This document shows, one piece after another, positions 48,446-58,542 of a stretch of DNA of 64,000 bases; position 1 is the first letter of the stretch, and each line of letters starts with the position of its first letter. The notes below the pieces were generated by a model. The model made no database searches. It had not been told where the DNA came from and worked only from the letters and a program-made list of their open reading frames with translations. The DNA comes from Lactifluus volemus. Lineage: Eukaryota > Basidiomycota > Agaricomycetes > Russulales > Russulaceae. The position numbers and the translations under genes were made by a program. The stretch covers positions 372,001-436,000 of the forward strand of contig WTXI01000013.1 of the NCBI GenBank assembly GCA_022376515.1. The letters run 5' to 3'.

Positions 48446-48780
48446 TAACAACTACCAGAATCACTCCGCTGACGATCGAGACCTCAAGCTCCTCCCAGAC
48501 TTTCCCTCAGCCTGATGCTGCTTCTGCTTGCCTTTTGAGCTTTCTGCCGTGGTTCAAGCTTTACCCTTTCCCTTTCCCTTCATTGGCAGTTCCAGATCCA
48601 AGGGCAGTTCCGGATCCAAGGGTGGTTCTGGATCCATGGACACTCCATTTTCAACCACCAATTTTGATGAGAACAGATGTATGTTCTGTGTGGGAGAGAA
48701 TGGGGTTCTGATTTCATGATGAATTTTCATCTAGGGATGATAAAAATGAATCACCAATCTGCACACTTTGGAAGTTGAGG
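48446..48780. other. Right flank of the transposon
   Basis: About 330 bp between the transposon and the first fold-back palindrome. It holds three 18-nt tandem units (48590-48638) of the type TTCCGGATCCAAGGGCAG and the degenerate repeat shared with 21135-21275. No intact gene. Confidence 0.5.
48583..48742 (-). repeat. Degenerate coding-like repeat shared with 21135-21275
   Basis: The minus strand encodes TQNIHLFSSKLVVENGVSM, followed by DPEPPLDPELPLDLELP and a GKGKGK tail that ends in a stop. The plus strand at 21135-21275 carries the related FSSKLVVDNG and MDPELP blocks. The DPE-L repeats come from three 18-nt units present here but only once at 21 kb. Identity of the parent protein unknown. 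Confidence 0.5.
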
Positions 48781-48794
48781 GCACTGTGATGTAA

Positions 48795-48883
48795 AGTTGA
48801 GCTTCTCCAGGTCCTGTGACTGGTACTTGCAGACTTCAGTGGAGTCCACAAGTACCAGTCACAGGACCTGGAGAAGCTCAACT
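48795..48883. repeat. Fold-back palindrome 1 (35-nt arms, 19-nt spacer)
   Basis: 48795-48829 is the exact reverse complement of 48849-48883. Inside the spacer a further GACT/AGTC pairing is possible. On the minus strand the palindrome begins immediately after a Walker A-type text (ITGQPGNG), exactly where intact RHS copies have their second intron. It therefore sits at the broken edge of the fourth RHS copy. Confidence 0.9.
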
Positions 48884-48884
48884 A

Positions 48885-49378
48885 CCATTCCCTGGTTGTC
48901 CAGTGATGATGATGGCCCCTTGTTCCCCTTTAGCATACACTGGCTCAGGTAAGCCTGAGTGTGTTGGTATCAGGTTTAACTATGTCCTCACAATGCTGGT
49001 AGGATGAATATATCAAAATTTTCAATTTCCTCAAAGACATGCCATGTCTTCAAGGAAATTGAAAAATCTGATATATTCATCCTACCAGCATTGTGAGGAC
49101 ATAGTTAAACCTGATACCAACACACTCAGGCTTACCCAAGCCAAAATAGTGCAGTCTTGGTCACCCTCCAAGCTCTCTGATTTGAGGGGGAAGCTTTCAT
49201 GTTCAGGGGTTGACCCTGGCAGAGGAACTCCCCAGTGTTTCACTTGGAATATAGCCGAAGGTTCTTCTGCATCAAGCTGGGACCATGGTTTTAATTGGCC
49301 GACGACACCCACCATGGTGGAAAACGATGATAGAGCAACTGGGGCAGAATCAGCGGCTGCGGCACTTGTGCTTGCCAT
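48885..49378 (-). pseudogene. Truncated RHS/Crinkler-like gene, copy D
   Basis: The minus strand from 49378 reads an N-terminal exon with LKPWSQLDAEEP and KHWGVPLPGST, parallel to LKPWQKLGDDEM and KYWGTPL in copies A-C. It then has a splice donor after ILAW and an exon start DEYIRFFNFLEDM, parallel to AEYIRIYNHIEEL. Past the large palindrome come GAIIITGQPGNG, the Walker A region, and then palindrome 1. Nothing of the ATPase core or nuclease-like end remains. The two palindromes occupy the first intron-exon boundary and the second intron position. Confidence 0.7.
48948..49136. repeat. Fold-back palindrome 2 (94-nt arms, 1-nt spacer)
   Basis: 48948-49041 is the reverse complement of 49043-49136 with only four mismatches, all in the inner 26 nt; the centre is CATG-C-CATG. 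The right arm contains the whole first intron of RHS copy D (minus strand, GTAAGC..TAG) and the start of the next exon. The left arm is an inverted copy of the same DNA. It can extrude as a cruciform or form a 94-bp RNA hairpin. Confidence 0.92.
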
Positions 49379-49559
49379 GGCTGGTGACAGATCAATGCAA
49401 ACTGTCGATGGTTTTCTTCCTTTTCGTATCGACTTCTTTTACAAATTGTTGTCCGTGCACGTGCACGTACTAGTATAACATAGTCCATTCAGCACTTCGA
49501 CCAGAACAAAGCAATGTGATAGAACGAACCATAATTAGTACCAATAATTCAAAGATGAG

Positions 49560-50120
49560 TAATCTCATTTCTGGGTGGGGGTAAGGTGATTCCGAGTCAG
49601 ACACTGGTGGTATTACTAGGGGAAGTCCAGTCTCCCATTGATGGTGTTCGCCATGCCGAGCAATTTGATTTCCCTCTTTCTTCACCGCCTCCCTCTGTGC
49701 GCTAGCCCAGAAAGTACTTCAACGCCGCATGGCATTGAAGTACTTTGGGATGATCTGGGCTGTTAGTCGTGTTCGCGAGACCTGGCCCCTCTGTTAGTTT
49801 AGGACCATCCATGTACCTTCTGTGGTTCATTCGTCGCACCTGAGATGTGGCATCAAATAACCTGAAGAAGGCAATATTGTTTATGGGGTCAGGCTCGTCT
49901 CACAGAAGCATCCAATGATGGATAGCTTCTCGAGATGATTCACGGCTGGTAAATGCCGCTCGTGCGCGGAACTGTTCACAAGGCAGGCCCAGCACGCAGC
50001 GGGGCTGAAGGATGTCTGGCCATGAACATAGCAGCCCTGCGATACAACTCCAGTGTCCAAAGGGAGAATGCAAAAGAAAGTTAAGAAACATGGGTTGGAG
50101 CTGAGCTGAGGCACCCCTGG
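49560..50120 (-). pseudogene. Remnant of a DUF6535-type gene (unit D)
   Basis: The minus strand carries QFRARAAFTSRESSREAIHH near 49930-49990, REAVKKEGN near 49690, and LVIPPVSDSESPYPHPEM near 49600. These parallel QFRARAALGHRDLPAVHDL, REVVKKEGR and LVIPPGSDLDSPIPPRRN of the complete gene at 15209-18447. It lies upstream of truncated RHS copy D, repeating the order seen in units A, B and C. Frames are broken in several places. Confidence 0.65.
49711..49746. repeat. Fold-back palindrome 3 (12-nt arms, 12-nt spacer)
   Basis: AAAGTACTTCAA at 49711-49722 is the exact reverse complement of 49735-49746. In the complete DUF6535 gene the matching place has a single CCAAAGTATTTC segment, so one arm here looks like an inverted local copy. 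It is the third such structure within 950 bp. Confidence 0.7.
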
Positions 50121-51098
50121 CGCAGAGGATTGACATCTGGGTATATAACAAACCAGGTGACGGAAGAAAGGTTCGATCGCTGGTGAAGTCTAGCCTGAGC
50201 ACGCACAGCTTACTGACTGGTAATAGTGAGTCTAGTGAGTCTACTATGCATACACAAAGGTCATTAGCGCGATCACATACCACGCCTCATGGTGAGGTTG
50301 CTTGTAATCGAGGTACACATCGACCAGGTTAGGCAATTTCTCTTCCCACCTTATTTTGAGCTGTCAGACTCGGACCATCACGAGGCCATATTGAGGGCCC
50401 ATCCGAGTCGGCATCTACTCCTCCCTGAAGATGACCGTCAAGTCCGGGCCATCAGTCGCGGCTTGTCAAAGCCCGTCACGTCTTGTCACATATCCACCAC
50501 AATTTCTCGCCCCGCTCACTTTTCCCGCTCTACACAACGCATGAGCAGTCTCGCTCCCTCTACGGTCAGCCAGTCGCAAACTTCGTTTAAAAGGGCGAAC
50601 GAGACGCAAGTGAATAGACCAGGGCCAAGCAAAAGCAAACCACCGTCAATTGAAAAGTCTGGTGAATTTGCACTTGCGCACTCTGGCAGGCCTCAGACAT
50701 GAGCTTTCCCTCGGTTAGATCAAAGTAGATCCCTTGCTTATCATCTTTCATTCATGAGGCACTGAAAATTTATTACTTCTGTGTAACGATAGTGAGGTTT
50801 CTGCTTGTTGACGACTAAATAAATACAATATGCGCGCCATCTACATGAAAAGCGTATCGGAGATCTGAGAGACATGCGTTATGCGTAGAAAGGGTGCTTG
50901 ACGCTCTGTTTACCCAAGCCTCGCAAACCTTTCTCACGTGGGGAAATGGCGACAGCAGAGCAGCAAGATAGGAACCCTTTAGGTTAAGTTATACATAGAA
51001 TATACCCAGCGTATTTTACCTGGCCTCAATGGCGGACTGGAAGGTTGTGAAGAAGGCTACATCTAATATCAATAAATGGATGTTGGTATGTTGTCATC
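50121..51098. other. Intergenic region
   Basis: Between relic D and the stop codon of transporter copy 2. A plus-strand frame of 137 codons at 50289-50702 (Ser/Pro/Lys-rich second half) could be a gene, but it matches nothing and I see no introns or conserved block, so I do not call it. The rest shows no feature. Confidence 0.4.
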
Positions 51099-53575
51099 TT
51101 ATGTGTAGATACGCCATTTTGAGACCGGCAACGCTGTACACAAAGAGCGCGTCAGCTTCAATAGGCGTGGGAAGGATCGATCCTAAAACAAACACTCACC
51201 TTGCAGCCTCCGCGCGGTAGGTAATATGAAGGTAACCAAGGTAATAACTGCCACACCCAAACATATTCCTGTAGTTAGGTAGTACCCGTCGCGCTCAGTG
51301 ATACAGGTACCACCTAGATCAGAACACTGCGCTTTCCCATGCTCTGAAACGCATTCTGCGGCTTTGGGGAAAGAGTTGGCACCATTCGACTGAAGGAGGA
51401 TTCGGAGCGCTCACCTTTCACAGTAAGCGATGAGCCAGCATCGCTGACTTCACACGTTGCAATACTGAAAAAGTCGACAGCTAGGGCGCTCGTCATCAGC
51501 CAAGGTCGACCACCGAGCAAGTGATTGGCCCACCTTTGAGCACGAAGTATTTTGGCCAAGTTCCTCCAAGGTTTGTGAAGGTATTAAGCAACTGAAAAGA
51601 TTAAGACATATGCGTATGTGTGATGTGAGAATGACGTACAGTCATGTAAGTTCCTCCAATAACGGGATCCGATATTCTAGTATGGAAGGCAGTGATTCCA
51701 ACAAACTGTATAGTCCTGAGCAAGAAAGCATATCAGAACCAACTCGAGGTACAATCTCCGGTACGCACCCCGCAAATGAGCCAAACAAATTCTGAACTAT
51801 TAAAAAGAAGAAAAATCCGGTTGAAATTGGTGGTTTTGGGAATTGCCAGACGATGATGGCCCCGACCAGAACAAACCCAAGGCGAGGCCAAAATGCCCAT
51901 ATCCACGGACGCAGTGGGCGGTCGCCGCGTGACCAGCGCGCGGCCAAGTATCCACCAAGAATTTGGAACGGAAAGTCGATGAGCACTGCAACTGCAAGAT
52001 CTTCCTTGCCGAGACCTTTCTCGACAATCTTGAGACTGGTAGCAGCATCATGCGCTGCCCAGCCAATTTTAGCAAATAGGTGCATCAAAAGGGTAGATTG
52101 GACATCTGGAACCAGTTAGAAGCGATTGATATAAAGGGGAGAGAGAAGACGCTACGCTTGAGTTTTACGATACTCCAGATGGTTTTATAGACGCCGGTAA
52201 TGCTCGTGGCCCCTTCCCTGGGAATTTCCTTTCGCTGATAGAAGCGTTGGTCAATTGCGCGGACAGGGACGAGGTAGATTTATACCTCTTTTTGGAAGAA
52301 TGTGAGCCAGATGGTGACGGAAAAGCAGATGATACTCCAGAAACGAAGGTATGTGCCGAGTGACAACACAGGTATGCCCCATTTTTGGCTAAAGTATGGG
52401 CGGGGGTTAAACGAATATATGTGGACTGCAAAGGACATACCTAAACGCGTCGCTGTTGAGCGCTAGAAACACCGTAAACGAAGCGAAAAAGCCAGTGTTG
52501 AGGCCAATTGTTTGGCATGTGGAGGCATAGGAAAGGTTCTCCTCGGAGAGAAGTGTTAATGCCCAGCCTGTTCAACGTGGAAACAACGTGAGACTGAGGA
52601 TATGAGGGCCAGGTCGGGAAGCGTACCATCGACGGCGATATCTACGAAGGAGGAGTGTGCTCAGACGGCATAATTGCATCGCAGGGGTCGACGTACATAC
52701 CTTGAGTAGCGGCGATAAAGACCAGTGTCGTAAAAACGAATGTCAACCCGATTACATGTTCGCTTGCCTGCAATCGGTGCATCAGGAGACAAAGGGAAAG
52801 TGAGAAGGGGAAACACGTACGTTGTCCATCAACTCCTGAACAGAAAACGACATCCAAAACATCAAGGAACCGATGATGGTTTGCATGGGTATAATCCATG
52901 ACTTCCTGCGACCAAGAGAAGGAAAGTAGACGGCGTCGACGATGGGTGACCAAAGCAACTTGAGGGAATATGGGTAAGCAGAGAGTGTGAACACCGCGAG
53001 CTGGGAGTAGGATAGATGCTCGCGAAGGATGAAAGGAATAGAGCCTGATCACCCAAGCCGTTGTTAACCCTAGGAAAAAGTTGGAAAAGAATGCGTGTTC
53101 GTACCCAAGGCCAAACCGAGCTACATAACGTTGTCAGGGCAAAAGATAACGCGGAAGGGGAAGGCTGGTACGTACAGGAACACCCTGGATGAGATCTGCG
53201 GGTAACAGGGTTCATCGTTTGGGTCAAAAGGGGAGAAAAAAGCCACGTACAAAGTACGCACAACAGCGTCATTGCTCTCTTGTCCTCTGCCGATAGTGGA
53301 ACTTTGTGCTTGGCCTCTAGATGCCCATTCCCATCAACGAACCCTGCGGCTGCAAGTCTTCGATCGTCCTCTTCCAGGAGGCTCATCTCGACTTCTTCTT
53401 CCGCGTCTAGATGATTCTGACGCATGGTATGGTGATTGCGGGGCGAGATTTGTACACTGTCAAGTGTAGTGGACATGGCGGGAGTGGAGTCAGAAGACCT
53501 AGGTAACCCTTCGAATTCTTCTGGTTGGCGTGGTACCGGAGAGCGGCTCTGTGGCTTGCGTTGTCTGTAGGACAT
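51099..53575 (-). CDS. Acetyl-CoA transporter (AT-1/SLC33A1 family), copy 2
   Basis: Paralogue of copy 1 with a longer cytosolic leader (about 110 residues, start 53575). Core blocks are LSAEDKRAMTLLCVLC, FTLSAYPYSLKLLWSPIVDA, YFPSLGRRKSWIIPMQTIIG, and SLMFWMSFSVQELM. The ALTLLSEENLSYASTCQTIG-type segment lies near 52.5 kb, then AKIGWAAHDAATSLKIVEKG and SRGDRPLRPWIWAFWPRLGF. The C-terminus splices as RLQ to LPVSKWRIYT, parallel to KLQ and LPLTKWRIAI of copy 1. Members carry acetyl-CoA into the ER. Both copies keep all blocks, so neither looks dead. The metallothionein gene starts about 430 bp upstream on the same strand. Confidence 0.87.
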
Positions 53576-53794
53576 GTAGCTTTGAAGGATTGAAGGAGAG
53601 TGTCTGAGTGGTGACTCGATAATAATTTATCGGTTTTTACTTGTAACGTGGCCCAATACAAAAAGGAAACTATCTTGCCATTCCGGTAAAGCTACGATCT
53701 CGGGCCACGACAGCATAACGTAATCAAATGACACATCTTCAATCTATGCAACACATTCTCGCTTCTTTCATTTCCTTCCAAGCGACAAGACAAG

Positions 53795-54009
53795 TTAAGA
53801 GCATTTGCACTGTCCGGCTTTGCACTGGCAGCTGCTTGAGTGTTAACAAAAGTGTCTCGGCGATGCAGTGATAAGGAGACCCACCTGGAGCCACAACTGC
53901 AGGTGTTCGAGCCACAACCGTCGTGCTCGTTAATGGGGTTCTGGACAATCTGAAAGAATTTGTGAGATACATGGCAAGCGATGACAGCAAAGGTATATAC
54001 AGAAGACAT
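53795..54009 (-). CDS. Metallothionein
   Basis: A 37-residue copper/zinc/cadmium-binding protein in three exons: 54009-54001 (three codons), 53949-53885 and 53834-53795. They sum to 114 nt and are joined across introns of 51 and 50 nt with GT..AG ends. The protein has seven cysteines in the order C-x4-CxC-x4-CxC-x4-CxC, with text NEHDGCGSNTCSCG before the second intron and CQCKAGQCKCS at the end. A leader containing NPIN before the first Cys is typical of short basidiomycete metallothioneins. No aromatic residue is present. Such genes are usually induced by metals; I did not identify a metal-response element. It is too short and too split to appear as a long open frame. Start choice rests on the in-phase 51-nt first intron. 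Confidence 0.85.
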
Positions 54010-54196
54010 TATGGATGGGGGAAGATTAAAGTAACGGTGGGACCCACAGCCGCTCTTAAATCCGTATATTCAGACTCAGTTCTTAGCGATATCGATCCTC
54101 ACTGACGTAAGGACTGATCTCCTCAGATAACACTTGTCAAACATCGACTGGTGAATTAAGAATAGCTTAGTGTTGTTGTCCCAAATGTTTGAATGC

Positions 54197-57100
54197 CTAA
54201 ACACCATGATACTTTTTCGTACGCGCTCTTCTCCTCTTCTCCTCACCACCTCTCTCATGAACCTCCATCGTCTCTCCTCCAAACGAATCGTTGGATGACA
54301 TGCGAGCCAAAAGTGAAGGCCCTTGATATTCAGGAGCTGGTCCCCATCTGCTCCTCTCTCTATCTTTCTCCCTCCCTCCATCTCCCCGAGGTGCTGCGCC
54401 CCATCTTGTGCCATGGGTGTTCCCTTCGTTTGGTGGCTGCTGCTGACTACGCCGACCACGAGACTGGTGTCCAGTACGCAAAGTCGTAGGTTGTTGCATG
54501 TTTAGGTCCCCGAGTGCCGCAACGGGCTTGGGGGGTAAACTTGCAGGTAATGCGAGAGGCTTCGGTGCTGGCAGCGCCGGTTCATGAGGACGATCCCAGG
54601 ATGCCGGTTTTACTTGACGATCATCTAATGCAACTTTCGCTGGTCGACGCTCCTCGGGCGAGGTACGTGTGCGACGCTCCCCTCGTGAGTTTTCCTTAAG
54701 ACCATCACCTACCAACGCTCGCGGGACTCTTTCAGAGGAATGAACCGGGGCCGGTTCTCGTTCACGAGCCCTTTCCTGCATTTGAGATGGCCGCGGAAGA
54801 GGGACGCCTTCCGATTGACCCGTTGGTGACGGAAGTCGTTTGTACTCGTCCTGCGGAAGCTGCCAGCCATAGTCACTCTCGGATATGGCCGAGGTGGTCT
54901 CATCCTTGGAAGATGGCAAGTGATGATACTTATTGGAGTCCCGCTGTGCGCCGTAAGGGTTAAGAATCGGGGGTGGTGGCGCACCCGGCAGCCGTGTACT
55001 CGGTGGCGGAAGGTTTGACATAAACTGAGGTGGCTTGGGCATGCTTTCGGCAGTGCCAGCGGAAGCTAGAGGTGCCATTAGCAGCGACGGTGGTGCATCA
55101 GGCGGGGGACCAGAGCGATTCTATCCCAGAATCAGATTAGATCTGTGGGGTCAACAATGCCGATTCACTAACCGGCCGTTCTTGCGGTGGGCTGTGCTTA
55201 GAGAGAGAATCGCTACGGATCCGCAACGGATATGCCTCATTCGAATCAGAATTTCGCTACAACCAAACTTCAGCAGTGCAGAAATTTTTATCGGTAAAGC
55301 GACTCACGACAGCTTGACGTTCACCACGAAGGTAAGCAGATGTACTGGACGTCTGGTGTCGCGATTGTTCCTGACCGGACACAGGGGGACGTGGTTCAGG
55401 GGATCGCTGGCAAAGGGGGTTGAGCGCGAACTCGCACTATACAATATTACACATACGAGAATGTGATGGCCTGAGGAATAATAAACTAGTAACCATGAGA
55501 TGTGGAAAGTATGGAGTTCGTATGCATCGTACCTCCTTCAGGTTCGTCGTATCTTCCGATCGATTGTGATCTTGGAGCCACCACGTTGTTCGGGTTTCTC
55601 GAAAGTGTAGGAGAAAAACCCTGATATTGAGACATTAGGAAAAAAATTTCCCTAAATTCAAAAATGCTCACTTCTCTATCGTGATCTCTATCATGCTCAA
55701 AGCGACGCCCATGATACCGATGATCCTCCGTAGATGGCATATCCTGTGGCAGCCCAGGGAGTAGTGAAGCTGATGAAGGCAGCGCACTGACTTGTCGAAG
55801 CTCATGGTGAGGTTGTGGTGACCCATCGCGAGCGTTCTCCGCAACTACTGGAGCAGACATCCTGGGGGGAGCTGGCACAGCATTCAGACTTTCTCGCCTC
55901 CGGGAGCGCGACGTCGAAGGAACATGTCCGCGACTTATTGCATCGCTGTGCGAAGAAGTGCGAGGGGGCAATTCTCGAGGATGTGAGGACTCTTCATATG
56001 GGGATCTGGGGTGGTAAGGCGGGTCAATGTCCATGTGATCATCCCGACTGAACTTGTCCACGTATGCGTCGTGAATGGATACCCGTGGGCGACTGGATCG
56101 TGCGGCATCTATGTCTGAGTGGCGAGACGAGAAAACTTCGTGATCTCTCGGAACCTCGAGATAATGACGATGGTGAGATGGCGCACTGGATTGATTGGGC
56201 TCAATAATGACTTTGAAAAGATGTTAGTGACGTACTTAGGTTGTGGTTGAGGCACTGGCCTGTTTGAACTGAGTAGCCGGGTAGCCGATTCGGATGCTTC
56301 TTTATAACGATGGCTTTGCGGAGGCAGAGGTTCTCTTCGCCGATGTCCTGGAAATACCAGACACGCACGAGTGAGAGGAGAATGAAAGGCGCATGGGACG
56401 AGCTTGACATACGGTTGATGTCATCAGTAGATCGTGGCGATGTCGAGGCAGTGGATGGTTCCTGTGGTGTGTATGTATCCGCACCTCGGCGCACAAGCGG
56501 GAGGGTGCCATCGCGATCATCCATCTTTCGGCGTTTGGTTGCGTAATCCGGGTCATGTGCATCAGAAACGACCCGAGGACGACGCTGAGGCAACTCGAGC
56601 GGAGGTTCGCGCCGATCTGGTCTATCGGAACCACGGAGCCTCGGGGGTGGACTGTCAACTCGACTGCGAAAATGTGGAGGTCGCGAAGGATCCGAAGGAT
56701 ACTCCTGATAGTGCGGTGGGGTATCTCCTCGATCGTAACGACGATGATAAGGGGGCGACTGTGACCGCGGGCGGGGTGAGGGGGGATCGCGTCCTAGAAG
56801 ATGAAATATGCGGGGGAAACAGTTGTTGAGAACGAGACATGGTATATAGCATGGAAACGAAAAGTGAGACGGCCACAATGAACACCTGCAAGTCGGTCGA
56901 GGCGTAGATCCGGGTACAGCACAACTCCCAAGGCTTCTCGGGAAACAAACAAATAGGTCCTCCACCTCGGGAGGGGCAACAGGCGTGGAAGGGCGCGTTG
57001 GGCATGGGACGGCATGATGCAGACAACGTACTTAGAGTTGATGATCTACCTGGACCCTGATTCTGGGTGTGATGTTCGCGCGAGACGACGGGGTCGGTGC

Positions 57101-58214
57101 GCCCATTGAAGGATTCAGGGTATCGAGAACGCTCTGCTGTCCCAGCACTGCGACGAGATGGATCATCAAAATCCCGAGAACCTTTGTCAAAAGAATCATA
57201 AGCAGGATAATCATCCCTTCGTGAGACTCGGCGAGAGCTATCGTCTCTGATAGGTGAGGCATCACGGTCACGGGGATGAACACGACGAGAGTCAGGATCA
57301 TTAGACTCTCTGTAGCCTGTGCGCCAGCGGTCCATAGATTCGTCCTCGGGAGAGTGTCTTGTGACCCTTGTGTTGGACCTGTCGGGACGATCTCCGCTGG
57401 AATAATCGGGGCGTCTATCCTTGTCATTGTAGCGATAACGCATGTCGTTGCGAGACTGCGTATGATGTGAGTTAGGTTGCCGCCCCTCTTCATCAGAGGA
57501 ATGGTGGGTTTGACGGTATGAAGGACGATAGCAGTCATCTTCCCGCCGCGGGGGCGGGAGACTGTCTCTGTCATCAAAGCTTCTTGTTCTGTCTCGGTGG
57601 AGAGTCTGTGAGTCTGTGGCATTAGGCGTCCAAGAAGAGTCCTCGGGACGCGATTCGCGGTGGCGGCCATCTCGACCGGTCGCGCGGGAGCTTCTGGTCT
57701 CTTTATCAGATGGTAGAGGTTCATCTCCCTTTTTACTGGTGCTTCCATTAGACCGGCGCTCTTTGCGTGGCATGGACATTGGACTAGCAGCTGTCGTCGA
57801 AGGAGGAGCACGGATCGAGGAAGAGACTACGGGTTTAGGGGGAAGTGCATGAGTTAGTTTCGGGGTAGGTTGATTAACTTCCGTCTGAGGAGACGGTGGA
57901 AGGGGAGCTGCTGAATTGACTTGACTAGTCTCTTTTTTAAAAGAGACACCGACCGAGGTACTACGCCTCTTGATGTCCTTTTTCGAAGAAATCGTCTGAA
58001 TTTTGTCAGCAGAAGGTGTGCTCCGCCCATGAGGACGAGCACCGTAAGCAGCAAGCTCTTCGTCTTCATCACCTCCTAAGGAAACCGCGTCTTCGACATC
58101 GTCGCCCTCGCCACCTCCTGTCGAATAAGTGATTTCTGGAGAGGCTATATGAACTCTTGAGAAGTTCACATCATCCTCATCGTTGCCCCAGTCGAGTTCT
58201 TGATCATCAAGCAT
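54197..58214 (-). CDS. Long disordered Arg/Ser/Asp-rich protein, probably nuclear
   Basis: The start at 58214 gives [17 protein letters not shown]. The text is then dominated by Ser, Arg, Asp and Pro, with many RDR, RHS and DRD repeats (58.2-57.0 kb), [15 protein letters not shown] blocks (56.8-56.4 kb) and [10 protein letters not shown], a likely nuclear localisation signal. It continues through 56.0-55.5 kb and a final exon (55078-54197) rich in Pro, with TRWGAAP and [11 protein letters not shown], ending [12 protein letters not shown]. Several introns are required. The composition fits an RNA-processing or chromatin-associated scaffold. No RRM, zinc finger or enzymatic domain is visible, so the role is inferred from composition only. 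Exon joins were not all verified. Confidence 0.65.
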
Positions 58215-58542
58215 GCTGATGAAACTGGGCGGTACTGAAGGGGACTGATATGTGAAAGCTGAGGAACGTCGCTAAGTATTTTGTACCAATTCTGGATGTT
58301 CTACATGTCCCCTTCACGCGGAGACTAAACATAATTAAATCTCCGAACAAAGCCAATTTGATCGTGACTTACTTGTCAGTTGACCTCCCCATACAACTTA
58401 ACTAGCAGTGCTGCCAATTTGCGGTGCGTATCAATGCATACATCGCTTGGTTAGAGGCGCCGCATGTATCTCTTTCAGTAATTCCCTTCAAAGCTTCAAC
58501 CTGTCGATTCCACGTTTTCGTCGGTTTAGGGTGCACGACAAC
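58215..58542. other. Divergent promoter region
   Basis: 328 bp between the start codons of the disordered protein (minus) and UNC-50 (plus). It presumably holds both promoters; no element stands out. Confidence 0.5.

Noticed and set aside
48590..48638. Three 18-nt tandem units as a possible CRISPR-like or satellite array
   Set aside because: Units abut without spacers, number only three, and encode a DPEL-type peptide repeat on the minus strand. This is a short coding repeat.
50289..50702. 137-codon plus-strand frame
   Set aside because: Ser/Pro/Lys-rich with no conserved block. It lies among relics and lacks supporting splice structure, so it is kept only as a possibility in the intergenic entry.
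39215..53575. The two acetyl-CoA transporter genes as an assembly duplication
   Set aside because: They differ in length, leader, many substitutions and intron sequences, so they are true paralogues.
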